Positions 1 through 8,260 of a stretch of DNA of 64,000 bases are shown piece after piece. Under the pieces are notes generated by a model. The model was not told where the DNA came from and made no database searches. It saw only the letters and a program-made list of their open reading frames with translations. Source of the stretch: Actinomycetes bacterium (GTDB lineage Bacteria > Actinomycetota > Acidimicrobiia > Acidimicrobiales > Palsa-688); the NCBI GenBank assembly GCA_021809105.1, contig JAKBAM010000001.1:1-64000 (forward strand). The letters are read 5' to 3'. Position 1 is the stretch's first letter. Each line of letters starts with the position of its first letter. Both the position numbers and the translations under genes were made by a program.

Positions 1-102
1 CCCCAACCCACCTTCTTGCTGTACGGGCGAGGGGGCGCCCGCCCGGAGATGCTCTCTGAGCGCGTACTCGGCTTCGACATCGGGGCGATGCTCGACATCT
101 AG
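1..102 (+). CDS. C-terminal end of an unidentified protein (truncated by window edge)
   Basis: An open frame runs from the first base to a TAG stop at 100-102 and gives 33 residues ending in LGFDIGAMLDI. The codons are GC-rich at third positions, as in the neighbouring genes, and the frame closes 21 bases before the convergent polA stop, so it is probably the tail of a real gene that starts outside the window. Too little is present to recognise a family, and I assign no function. Confidence 0.45.
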   Translation, partial: PQPTFLLYGRGGARPEMLSERVLGFDIGAMLDI

Positions 103-123
103 CGGCCCCTCCCAGGAAGATCC

Positions 124-2817
124 TCAGCCCTTGGCGGCCGCCCAGGTCTCACCCCATGACAGGTTGACCGTCAGTGGGACCCGCAGTTCGGCTGCGCCCC
201 CCATGGCGGCGCGCACCGCCTCTTCGGCGATGTCGTGCTCGTCGGGAGGCACCTCGAGGATGACCTCGTCGTGCACCTGAAGCACAAGCCGTGAGGCCAG
301 CCCGAGCTCGCCCAGTCGCGCGTCCAGGCGCACCAGGGCCACCTTGAAGATGTCGGCGGCGAGCCCCTGGATACCGGCGTTCATGGCTTGGCGCTCGCCG
401 GCTGCCCGTACCTGGTAGCGACCGGACTGCAGTTCGGGGATCAGCCTGCGTCGACCAAACAGGGTTTCTGTGTACCCGCGGTCGCGAGCCTCTGCGACGA
501 CGCGGTCCATGTAGGCCCGGACGTTGGGAAAACCTTCGAAGTACGCCCGCAAGATGCCGTCGGCCTCCGCTACGGGGACGCCGAGGCGCTGGGCCAGGCC
601 GTATGCCTCCATGCCGTACGCCAGCCCGTAGGAGACCATCTTGGCCTTGGAGCGCATGGCCAGGGTGACCTCTGACGGCGTTACGCCATAGATCCGCGCT
701 GCGGTGGCTGTGTGGATGTCGGCCCCGGTGAGGAAAGCTTCGACCAGGCCTGGGTCCTCTGCCAGATGAGCGATGACGCGCAGCTCGATCTGGTTGTAGT
801 CCGCCACCAAGAACGCACACCCTGCAGCCGGCACGAAGCAGCTCCGGAACCGGCGACCCTCTTCGGAGCGCACGGGAATGTTGTGCAGGTTGGGCTGGTC
901 GGAGCTGAGTCGCCCGGTACGGGCCACCGTCTGGTTGAACGTAGCGTGGATGCGCCCGTCGGCCGCCACCTCCGCCAGCAAGGACTCGCCGTAGGTGGAA
1001 CGCAGCTTCTCTACCTCCCGGTAGCGCAGGAGGGCATCGATGATCGGGTGCTGCCCACGGAGCTTCTCTAGGGTCTGGGCGTCGGTCGAGTACCCGGTCT
1101 TGATGCGCTTTTGCGGCGCTAGCCCGAGCTTGACGAAGAGGATCTCCCGCAGCTGCGGCGTGGAGTTGACGAGGAAGCGCTCACCTGCCAACTCCTGGAT
1201 CTCCTCCTCCAGGCGGCGGACCTCGTCGGAGAGCTCCCCCGCCAGCTCCTTCAACTGGGTCACCTCGACGCGCACGCCGGCCTCTTCCATCCTGGCCAGG
1301 ACCCGCACGAGCGGGCGCTCGATCTCGTCGTAGAGCACGGACATGCCGCGGGCGGAGAGGGCCGCGCTGAGGGGACCGACGAGAAGCGCGACCGCCGCGG
1401 CGCGCCGCACCGCTTCGTCGGAGGGGTCAGGAGCCGTGCCGGTCAGGTCGAGCTGACCCACGGGGGGGGCGTCGGGGCGGCGTAGCTCGACCTGCGCGTA
1501 GCGGAGAGCGAGATCATCGAGGAGGTACTGGTCGCCGGCCGGATCGACCAGGTAGGCGGCGATCGCGGTGTCGAGCTGGAGGTGGGAGAAATCGACGCCA
1601 ACCACGGCCAAGCCTCGCATCAGGGCCTTGGCGCTGTGGGCGGAGACATCCGTGCCTGCCGCTCCGAGCAAGCGTCCCAGCCCGACCAGGACCCCGGGGT
1701 CCGCCAGGCCCTCGGCGTCGACCCAGGACACCGTGGTCGGATCTCCTGCGGGGAGTGGGGCGAAGGCCAGTCCGATCAGCCGTGAGCGGCCCTCGGGGCC
1801 GTCCCATGCGCCGGCGATCGCCAGGGGCGTACCGGAGGCGATCCACTCGTCGATGCGAGCACGGGCCGCTGCGACTTCGAGTGCCTCGGCCGCGATGGAC
1901 ATCTCGTTGCCGGGGGATACTTGAGCGGCGCTCCCTTTCCCATCCGCTTCGGTCGCCTCGGCGAAACGGTCCCACAAGGTTCGGAACTCGAGGAAGTCGA
2001 ACAGCCGGCGCAGCTCGTCACTGTCCCAACCGCCCAGCGCTGCCGCCCCGACGTCGAGGGCTACGGGCACGTCGCGTACCAATGGCGTGGCCCTGGCGTT
2101 CTGGCGCACAACTTCTTCCGCTGCGGCGAGGTTGGCCCTGAGCTTCGGGGACAGATCGTCGAGGTGGGCGAATATCCCGTCGATATCTCCGTAGGCGTTG
2201 ATCAGCTTCGCCGCCGTCTTCTCGCCGACTCCGGGCACCCCTGGCAGGTTGTCGGACGGGTCGCCTCTCAAAGCGGCGTACTGCGGGTAGCGATCAGGAG
2301 TGACCCCGGTTCGCGCTTCGATCCCGGCCTCATCGTAGAGGACGTAGTCCGACACGCCCCGCCGGTTGTAGAGCACCCGGACATGGGGGTCGTGCACCAG
2401 TTGGTAGCAGTCGCGGTCACCGGTCACCACGATCACGTCGTCGCCACGGGCATCGGCCTGGGTCGCCAACGTGGCCAAGACGTCGTCGGCTTCGAAGCCG
2501 GCCAGCTCCAGGGTCGGTATCTTCAGCGTGTCTACCAGCTGACGGACCAGGCCCATCTGCTGGCGCAGGATGTCGGGTGTCTCGGCACGGCCGGCCTTGT
2601 AGTCGCCGATCATCTCGTGTCGGAAAGTCGGTTCGGGCCGGTCGAAGGCGGCTACCACCTGCTCGGGCCGGTGGTCCTTCAACAAGTTCACCAGCATCGA
2701 CGTGAAGCCGAAAACCGCGTTGGTCACCTGCCCGGAGGCGGTCGCCATGTCCGTCGGCAGCGCGAAGAACGCCCGGTAGGTGAGCGAGTTGCCGTCGATC
2801 AGCATGAGCTTCGCCAT
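124..2817 (-). CDS. polA: DNA polymerase I
   Basis: Repair and lagging-strand polymerase of 897 aa, the usual length for actinobacterial PolA. The N-terminal 5'-3' exonuclease/flap domain (about 1-300) shows MLIDGNSLTYRAFFALP, GFEADDVLATLA, VVTGDRD and GDPSDNLPGVPGVGEKTA. The middle domain (about 310-490) has LAIAGAWDGPEG where proofreading enzymes carry a DxE metal motif, so 3'-5' exonuclease activity is probably absent. The polymerase domain carries motif A (VADYNQIELRVIAHLA), the O-helix (RSKAKMVSYGLAYG) and motif C (LQVHDEVILEV). The O-helix has Tyr where E. coli has Phe762, as in other actinobacterial enzymes. The ATG start at 2815-2817 gives the expected N-terminus. It is transcribed divergently from the DtxR-type regulator, with 86 bases between starts. 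Confidence 0.98.
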   Translation of the reverse strand: MAKLMLIDGNSLTYRAFFALPTDMATASGQVTNAVFGFTSMLVNLLKDHRPEQVVAAFDRPEPTFRHEMIGDYKAGRAETPDILRQQMGLVRQLVDTLKIPTLELAGFEADDVLATLATQADARGDDVIVVTGDRDCYQLVHDPHVRVLYNRRGVSDYVLYDEAGIEARTGVTPDRYPQYAALRGDPSDNLPGVPGVGEKTAAKLINAYGDIDGIFAHLDDLSPKLRANLAAAEEVVRQNARATPLVRDVPVALDVGAAALGGWDSDELRRLFDFLEFRTLWDRFAEATEADGKGSAAQVSPGNEMSIAAEALEVAAARARIDEWIASGTPLAIAGAWDGPEGRSRLIGLAFAPLPAGDPTTVSWVDAEGLADPGVLVGLGRLLGAAGTDVSAHSAKALMRGLAVVGVDFSHLQLDTAIAAYLVDPAGDQYLLDDLALRYAQVELRRPDAPPVGQLDLTGTAPDPSDEAVRRAAAVALLVGPLSAALSARGMSVLYDEIERPLVRVLARMEEAGVRVEVTQLKELAGELSDEVRRLEEEIQELAGERFLVNSTPQLREILFVKLGLAPQKRIKTGYSTDAQTLEKLRGQHPIIDALLRYREVEKLRSTYGESLLAEVAADGRIHATFNQTVARTGRLSSDQPNLHNIPVRSEEGRRFRSCFVPAAGCAFLVADYNQIELRVIAHLAEDPGLVEAFLTGADIHTATAARIYGVTPSEVTLAMRSKAKMVSYGLAYGMEAYGLAQRLGVPVAEADGILRAYFEGFPNVRAYMDRVVAEARDRGYTETLFGRRRLIPELQSGRYQVRAAGERQAMNAGIQGLAADIFKVALVRLDARLGELGLASRLVLQVHDEVILEVPPDEHDIAEEAVRAAMGGAAELRVPLTVNLSWGETWAAAKG

Positions 2818-2903
2818 CGCGGCCCGATGCTAGGGGCTCGGGCTCCTCTCCCCTGTTCGAAGCAGCGAGGAGCTGCCTCACGCGGGGGGTAGGCTCTGTA
2901 GGC

Positions 2904-3563
2904 GTGGCCGACGGCTTTCATCCCCCTGTCGAGGAGTACCTCGAGGCAGTGCACGAGCTGCAGGAGGAAGGCGTCGCCGTCATCCAGGCCCGCTTGGTCG
3001 AGCGCCTGGGCCACTCAGCCCCGGCCGTGTCGGAGATGGTGCGGCGGTTGGCCGACGACGGCTACGTGCGGCTGAGCGCACGCAACATCTCGCTCACCGT
3101 GATCGGGCAGGGCAAGGCCGAGAGCGTCGTGCGTAAGCACCGCCTGGCCGAGCGACTCCTCACCGACATCATCGGGCTGCCCTGGGACAAGGCCCATCTC
3201 GAGGCGGGTCGTTGGGAGCACGTCATATCCGACGAGGTCGAGGCCAGACTGGTGGAGATCCTCGGCCATCCCACGACGTGCCCGCACGGCAATCCCATTC
3301 CCGGGGCGCCCCGAGGCAACGAGACCGCAACCGCCCTGGCCGACGCCGGAGCTGGCGCTCACGTGCGCCTGCGCCGTGTCGCCGAGCAGGTCGAGATCGA
3401 CGGAGACGCGCTTCGCTACCTGTCTTCACACGGCTTCGTGCCGGGGGTAGTGGCCACGATCTCCTCCAGGGCGCCCGACGGCACACTCACCCTCGACACC
3501 GGTACCCACAGCTTCTCCCTCGGCCCGGGCCTGGCCCGCCAGCTCTACGTCGTCGCCGCCTAG
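2904..3563 (+). CDS. DtxR/MntR-family metal-dependent transcriptional regulator
   Basis: A 219-aa protein with the three-part DtxR/IdeR layout: winged helix-turn-helix (about 8-65), dimerisation and metal-binding helices (about 66-140) and an SH3-like C-terminal domain (about 150-219). The GTG start at 2904 gives an N-terminus matching the family. The ancillary metal-site residues His79, Glu83 and His98 and the primary-site Glu105 and His106 are present. Two primary-site positions differ from IdeR: Met10 is replaced by Glu11 (motif EEYLEAV, closer to MntR) and Cys102 is replaced by Gly102 (EAGRWEH). This argues for Mn2+ or another metal rather than classical Fe2+ sensing, but it is inference. 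It stands alone, divergent from polA. Confidence 0.93.
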   Translation: MADGFHPPVEEYLEAVHELQEEGVAVIQARLVERLGHSAPAVSEMVRRLADDGYVRLSARNISLTVIGQGKAESVVRKHRLAERLLTDIIGLPWDKAHLEAGRWEHVISDEVEARLVEILGHPTTCPHGNPIPGAPRGNETATALADAGAGAHVRLRRVAEQVEIDGDALRYLSSHGFVPGVVATISSRAPDGTLTLDTGTHSFSLGPGLARQLYVVAA

Positions 3564-3622
3564 GGACCCTCTCCCAGCCCGAGGTCGACCAACTTGGGCT
3601 TGGCGGGTCGTAGCGTCAAAGC

Positions 3623-4324
3623 ATGCATGCTGCGAAGAACCAGGGATCCTTTGGATGGCGCGTGGTGTTGCCGTTGGCGGGTACTGCGGCTGTCGCCATC
3701 CTGGCTGCGGGGTGCGGGGGCTCGTCCCCGTCTGCTGCGACGAGACCTAAGTCGACGACCCCACCTGCGGTCGCCGCCCCGACGACCGCACTCGGGGGCG
3801 TCGGGGCGACGGCGACTACCGCCCCGACCGCCGTTCCCAGCACCACTTCCCCCTCTACCACCACGCCACCTCTCACGACGACCCTGCCCACGGGGCCGCA
3901 ACCTTGCACCACCGGGCAACTGGCGCTGACGCTGAGCGGCCAGAACGGCGCGGCCGGCAGCACCTACGTCACCCTCGACCTACGCAATACCGCGGCGAGC
4001 GCGTGCACGCTCAACGGCTATCCCGGGGTGTCCTACGTCGGCGGCGGCAACGGTACCCAGATCGGCGCTTCGGCCGCTCGCGACCCATCGACCCCCATCG
4101 CTACCATCACCGTGGGGGCTGGGCAATCCGCACAGTCAGAGCTCCGGCTCATCGACCCCTACGTCTTCGACTCAGCTGCATGCAACCTGCAGCCGACCCA
4201 GGGCTTCCGGGTCTACCCGCCGGGCCAGACGACGGCCGCGTTCGTCAACGACCCAGGTGAGGCCTGCTCCTCGACGACGTTGCCCCAGCCGGCGCTATTC
4301 GTCGGCGCCGTGCGGGCCGGTTGA
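3623..4324 (+). CDS. DUF4232 secreted lipoprotein
   Basis: A 233-aa protein with a basic N-terminus, a hydrophobic stretch (about 13-28) and the lipobox LAAGC, so it is predicted to be lipid-anchored at Cys31 on the outer face of the membrane. A Thr/Ser/Pro/Ala-rich linker (about 35-90) leads to a C-terminal beta domain (about 92-230). Phrases such as LTLSGQNGAAGSTYVTLDLRN and CTLNGYPGVSYV match the DUF4232 family, common in actinobacterial cell-envelope lipoproteins. The exact function is unknown. It is convergent with the ANTAR regulator, with only 8 bases between stop codons. Confidence 0.88.
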   Translation: MHAAKNQGSFGWRVVLPLAGTAAVAILAAGCGGSSPSAATRPKSTTPPAVAAPTTALGGVGATATTAPTAVPSTTSPSTTTPPLTTTLPTGPQPCTTGQLALTLSGQNGAAGSTYVTLDLRNTAASACTLNGYPGVSYVGGGNGTQIGASAARDPSTPIATITVGAGQSAQSELRLIDPYVFDSAACNLQPTQGFRVYPPGQTTAAFVNDPGEACSSTTLPQPALFVGAVRAG

Positions 4325-4332
4325 CCGAAACG

Positions 4333-4917
4333 TCACGCCGCGTCGGGGCGCAAGCCGTCCTCGATCACCCGGCGGGCGATCTCCGCCATCTGCATCCGCT
4401 CCCGCATCGACGTCGATCTGATCCAGGCGAAGGCTTCTGGTTCGCGCCACCCCATTATGTCCATCAAGACACCCTTGGCCCGCTCGACGAGCTTGCGGGC
4501 CTCCAGGCGATCCTCCAACGACTTCACCTGCTCGTCGAGGGCCCTCATCTCTTCGAAGCGGCCGAGCGCGATCTCGATCGCCGGTAGGAGCTCGCTCTTT
4601 TGGAACGGCTTCACCAGGTACGCCAGCGCTCCCGCCTGGCGGGCTTGGTCGATGAGGTCGCGCTGGCTGAAGGCGGTCAGGATGAGCACTGCGGCGAGGC
4701 GCTCGGTGGTGATCTGGCGGGCCGCGGTCAGGCCGTCGGCGCCGGGCATCTTGATGTCGAGTATCACCAGGTCCGGTCGCTCGTCACGGACCAGTTCGAT
4801 CGCCTCGTCACCGCGACCGGTTTCACCGACGACGTCGTAGCCCTCCTCCTGGAGGATCTCCTTCAAATCTAGGCGGACGATGGCCTCGTCCTCCGCAATC
4901 ACCACACGCACGGCCAT
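4333..4917 (-). CDS. pdtaR: ANTAR-domain response regulator (PdtaR-like)
   Basis: A 194-aa two-domain regulator. Residues 1-120 form a receiver with acidic Glu9/Asp10, phospho-acceptor Asp54 (LVILDIKMPG) and Lys103 (YLVKPF). A coiled-coil linker follows (about 120-138), then a C-terminal ANTAR RNA-binding domain (about 139-190; RKLVERAKGVLMDIMGW and EAFAWIRSTSM). In known members phosphorylation by a PdtaS-type kinase promotes dimerisation and binding to RNA hairpins near terminators or ribosome binding sites. No histidine kinase lies beside it, as is usual for PdtaR. Length and domain order match the family closely. Confidence 0.93.
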   Translation of the reverse strand: MAVRVVIAEDEAIVRLDLKEILQEEGYDVVGETGRGDEAIELVRDERPDLVILDIKMPGADGLTAARQITTERLAAVLILTAFSQRDLIDQARQAGALAYLVKPFQKSELLPAIEIALGRFEEMRALDEQVKSLEDRLEARKLVERAKGVLMDIMGWREPEAFAWIRSTSMRERMQMAEIARRVIEDGLRPDAA

Positions 4918-4948
4918 GGGCCTCGCTCCTTGTTCACCAGCGGGGTCG

Positions 4949-4993
4949 CTCGAGGTCTGTCTCTCGAGCCAGCAGGATTATTCAGCCAGCAGG
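4949..4993. repeat. short inverted and direct repeats upstream of the ANTAR regulator
   Basis: CTCGAG occurs at 4949-4954 and 4963-4968, which can pair across an 8-base spacer. AGCCAGCAGG occurs at 4967-4976 and again at 4984-4993, a 17-base period. They sit in the 119 bases between the coiled-coil protein gene and the ANTAR regulator start, so they could be promoter or leader elements. Short repeats of this size can arise by chance in GC-rich DNA, and no function is shown. Confidence 0.3.
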
Positions 4994-5036
4994 TTCCTTC
5001 GGTGATGAGGTCTAACAGGCTGGCTCGGGTGCCGCT

Positions 5037-5336
5037 TCATCCAGGATCGGAACCGAGGACCAACTTGTCGAGCAGCTGGTCCTGGGTTTGTTGGAGGTCG
5101 GCGATGTTGGCTGAGAGGATCGAACGGCTGCGGGCCATGGCGTCGGCATGGCGCTGAGCCTCGGCGTGCTCCCTGTGCGCCAGCGGTGTCTCCGACACCA
5201 GCGAGCGGATGCGCGCCTCGTCCGCCGCTTCCGCGAGAGCCTCCAGCTGCTCGTCGGCGACCGCCAGCTCCTCGCGGGCGCGCCTGAGCCGCTGTGCGAC
5301 ATCGAACAACCGGCGTTCGGTCAAGGCTCGCGACAT
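5037..5336 (-). CDS. small coiled-coil protein of unknown function
   Basis: A 99-aa cytoplasmic protein, almost wholly charged helix with heptad-like spacing (RRLFDVAQRLRRAREELAVA, then a second helical run near 60-95 rich in A, E, R and Q). It has no membrane segment or catalytic motif. The ATG start at 5334-5336 lies 24 bases downstream of the prolyl oligopeptidase stop on the same strand, so the two may be co-transcribed and continue to the ANTAR regulator. I recognise it as the kind of small conserved actinobacterial protein found near such regulators, but cannot name a family. It could be a scaffold or interaction protein. Confidence 0.7.
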   Translation of the reverse strand: MSRALTERRLFDVAQRLRRAREELAVADEQLEALAEAADEARIRSLVSETPLAHREHAEAQRHADAMARSRSILSANIADLQQTQDQLLDKLVLGSDPG

Positions 5337-5360
5337 TGGACCCGTAAGTCTAGTGAGACG

Positions 5361-7508
5361 TCAACCCTCCCGGGAGGACTCGGCAAAGTGGCCTCCAGGG
5401 AGGGCCAGGCCGAGCTGCGAGCCGAGGAACGCCAGCTGATCGGCTGCGAGAGAGACCGCTCGTCCGACGCCGCGAGCGCCATGACCGACGTCGGATTCCC
5501 GCCGCAGCAGGATCGGGCGATCATCGAACCTTGCCGAAGTTGAGTGCTGGAGCGCCGCCGCCAGCTTGCGTGCGTGGAAGGGATCGACCCTCGTGTCCCC
5601 GTCGAAAACTGTGAAGAGGACGGCGGGGTAGCAAGCACCGTCCCGCACGCGGTGATACGGCGAGTACGACAGGAGCCACCCCAGCTCGGTGGGATCGTCT
5701 GCGCGCCCGTATTCGTCGCTCCAGGTGGCCCCCAGCCCGAACCGCTCGTAGCGAACCATGTCGAGTAGCGGAGCCGAGCACACCACGGCCCGGTAGCGTT
5801 GCGGATCGCGGGTCAGGGCGGCGCCCACCAGCAGACCCCCGTTCGATCCGCCCATGATTCCGAGCAGGGCTCGGCTGGTCCATCCTTGCGCAACCAGGTG
5901 GTCCGCCGACGCCTCGAAATCCTCGAATACGCGGACCTTCCGGTCTCGCATGCCGGCGCGGTGCCAGTCCTCGCCTTCCTCCGATCCACCACGCAGGTTG
6001 GCGACCGCCCACACGCCGCCGGCCTCGACCCAGGCCAGAACCGACGAGGAGTACGACGGCGTCATCGAGACGCCGAAGCCGCCGTAGCCGTACAACACGG
6101 TGGGGCGTGGCCGATCGGGCTCGGCCACCGGGGACACGACGGTGATCCTGACCTCGGTGCCATCAGGTGAACGACAGATGAGCTGCTGGGAATGAAACGG
6201 TGCGTTGTCGCGACGGGGGCGGAAACCGATCGCCGCCGAGCCCCGGACCTCCTCGCCTGCCTGAACCCATGCGGGTGAGAGGGAGCCAGCGATCGGGTCA
6301 TGAGCCAGCACGCAGTACGGGGTGGCGTAATCGGTGTAGCCGACCCAAGCAGGGCCACCCTCGTCGCGTCGCGTCGTCAGGTCGGCACTTCCCGCGCCGG
6401 GCAACGTCACCCACCGGAGCCACTCACCGGTGGACCGGCGGTGTACGGACATCTCCGAGAGGGCGTGACGAGAGCGCAGGACCACAAGCTCCTCGCCGAC
6501 CAACCCGAAGTCCTCGAGGACCGCGCCACCCGGATCCTCGGCGATCACTTCGCGCCAACCGGACGGTTCCGGTGCCGTCGGATCGGTGACGCAGAGCCGC
6601 CGGCGTGGCGCTCCGAGGTCCGTGAGCAGCCATAACCGGCCCCGGTGATCCAAGTGTGGCCAGGTCTGGGCATCCAACCCCACGGCGACCGGCGACCAGC
6701 CATCGACGGGGCGCCCGTCCACTAGCGCCGCGACGTAGAGGTCGTTGCGGGGTGCCGTACCCAGGCTGACAATCACCGCCGCCCACCGTCCATCCGGTGA
6801 GACGTCGACGCCTAGGTACGAAGTTGGCTCGAGGCCCTCGCCGAAGAGCAGAACGTCGTCGTCGGGATTGGCCCCCACTCGATGCAGCCACAGCCGTCGG
6901 TGCAGCCCCTCCTCCCCTGAGGGCACCTGGTCGCCCCGCTGGAGGCGGACGTAGAGCAGCTCCTCCCCGCCGCGCAGCCAAGCCAGAGGGCTGTAGCGGA
7001 GCCGATCGATCGGCCCATCCACGCGCTCGCCGCTGGCAGAATCGACGATCCACATGCAGCTCTCTTCGTCGCCACCCTCGGAAAGCAGGTAGGCGACGCG
7101 GTCGCCCTCCAACGACGGCGACCAACCGTCGAGGGTCGTGGTGCGGTCCGCCGAAAGCTCGTCGGGATCGACCAGCACCCGACCGCCGCCGCTGACGCGG
7201 CTCCCGGCGTCGTCGGCAACGCGCAGCACTGCGTGGTCCTGATCGGCATCGCGGTGGACCCAGAACCGACGTCCGCCGGCAACTACCGGGGGTCCCGTGA
7301 CGTCAGGAACCAGCTCCCGCAACCGGGTGCGGAGCGCCCCCCTACCGGCCAGCGCCCCGAGGAAGTATCCCACCACGCCGTCCTGCTCGGATGACCAAGC
7401 CTCCACCTCCGCCTCGGCGGCGTCCTCCAACCAGCGGTAAGGGTCGGCGACGGTTCGGCCGTGCAGTGCCTCCGTGATGTCCTGGCGCCGGGTACGGGGG
7501 TAGTCCAT
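5361..7508 (-). CDS. prolyl oligopeptidase (S9A serine peptidase)
   Basis: A 715-aa protein of typical length for cytosolic prolyl oligopeptidase, which cleaves short peptides after proline. An N-terminal beta-propeller region (about 75-420) opens with the family signature PYRWLED. The C-terminal alpha/beta-hydrolase domain has the nucleophile motif GGSNGGLL, an Asp in [13 protein letters not shown] and the catalytic His in DVGHGARG. No signal peptide is seen. The ATG at 7506-7508 gives the usual start MDYPRTRR. It is divergent from the response regulator at 7577. A family relative such as oligopeptidase B is less likely because of the PYRWLED and GYGGFG motifs. Confidence 0.94.
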   Translation of the reverse strand: MDYPRTRRQDITEALHGRTVADPYRWLEDAAEAEVEAWSSEQDGVVGYFLGALAGRGALRTRLRELVPDVTGPPVVAGGRRFWVHRDADQDHAVLRVADDAGSRVSGGGRVLVDPDELSADRTTTLDGWSPSLEGDRVAYLLSEGGDEESCMWIVDSASGERVDGPIDRLRYSPLAWLRGGEELLYVRLQRGDQVPSGEEGLHRRLWLHRVGANPDDDVLLFGEGLEPTSYLGVDVSPDGRWAAVIVSLGTAPRNDLYVAALVDGRPVDGWSPVAVGLDAQTWPHLDHRGRLWLLTDLGAPRRRLCVTDPTAPEPSGWREVIAEDPGGAVLEDFGLVGEELVVLRSRHALSEMSVHRRSTGEWLRWVTLPGAGSADLTTRRDEGGPAWVGYTDYATPYCVLAHDPIAGSLSPAWVQAGEEVRGSAAIGFRPRRDNAPFHSQQLICRSPDGTEVRITVVSPVAEPDRPRPTVLYGYGGFGVSMTPSYSSSVLAWVEAGGVWAVANLRGGSEEGEDWHRAGMRDRKVRVFEDFEASADHLVAQGWTSRALLGIMGGSNGGLLVGAALTRDPQRYRAVVCSAPLLDMVRYERFGLGATWSDEYGRADDPTELGWLLSYSPYHRVRDGACYPAVLFTVFDGDTRVDPFHARKLAAALQHSTSARFDDRPILLRRESDVGHGARGVGRAVSLAADQLAFLGSQLGLALPGGHFAESSREG

Positions 7509-7576
7509 TTCCGCAGACCGTACCGGGCTCCCCCTGGATTCAGCCCTTTCTCATGTCAATCGGACACACTGGAGGC

Positions 7577-8260
7577 GTGAAGGTCCTGGTGGTCGACGAC
7601 GAACCTGCGGTGCGCCAGGCGCTCGATCGAGCGCTTCGCTTCGAGGGGTACGAGACCGAGATGGCCGAGGACGGCAGCGCGGCGCTCTCGGCGCACGCGC
7701 AGGCGCCCGCCGATGCCGTGGTGCTCGACGTGGCCATGCCAAGAATGGACGGCCTCGAGGTATGCCGACGGTTGCGTTCCGCCGGCGACGGGGTTCCCAT
7801 CCTGCTCCTGACCGCGAGGGCGGCGGTAGACGAGCGAGTCGCCGGTCTCGACGCCGGCGCCGATGACTATCTGGTCAAGCCCTTCGCCCTAGAAGAGCTC
7901 CTGGCGCGCATCCGCGCCCTCCTGCGCCGCAACGCCCCTCTCTCCGACAACGAGGTCTTGCGCTTCGCCGACCTGTCCCTCGACCCCGGGACGCGCGACG
8001 TGCGCCGCGGCGGCCGGCGCATCGAGCTGACGCGGACGGAATTCCTGCTCCTGGAACTGCTGCTGCGCAACCCGCGCCAGGTGCTTCCGCGCGAGGTGAT
8101 CTTCGACCGGGTGTGGGGATACGACTTCGGAGCCAACTCGAACAGCCTCGAGGTGTACATCGGCTACCTGCGGCGAAAGACCGAAGCCGACAACGAGCCG
8201 CGCGTCATCCACACTGTGCGCGGCGTCGGTTACGTCCTGCGGCTCCCCGTGGAGGACTAA
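7577..8260 (+). CDS. OmpR-family response regulator (MprA-like)
   Basis: A 227-aa DNA-binding response regulator. The receiver has the acidic pair in VVDDEP, phospho-acceptor Asp51 ([12 protein letters not shown]), Thr79 (LLLTARA) and Lys101 (YLVKPF). The C-terminal winged helix (about 130-227) ends GVGYVLRLP. The GTG at 7577 is chosen because receivers of this family start [12 protein letters not shown]; an ATG at 7553 would add eight residues that do not match. It overlaps the sensor kinase start by one base (TAATG) and almost certainly forms an operon with it. The arrangement resembles the envelope-stress pair MprAB, but the signal is unknown. Confidence 0.94.
   Translation: MKVLVVDDEPAVRQALDRALRFEGYETEMAEDGSAALSAHAQAPADAVVLDVAMPRMDGLEVCRRLRSAGDGVPILLLTARAAVDERVAGLDAGADDYLVKPFALEELLARIRALLRRNAPLSDNEVLRFADLSLDPGTRDVRRGGRRIELTRTEFLLLELLLRNPRQVLPREVIFDRVWGYDFGANSNSLEVYIGYLRRKTEADNEPRVIHTVRGVGYVLRLPVED

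Noticed and set aside
1921-2892. 323-residue frame opposite the start of polA
   Set aside because: Inside polA on the opposite strand; no independent evidence.
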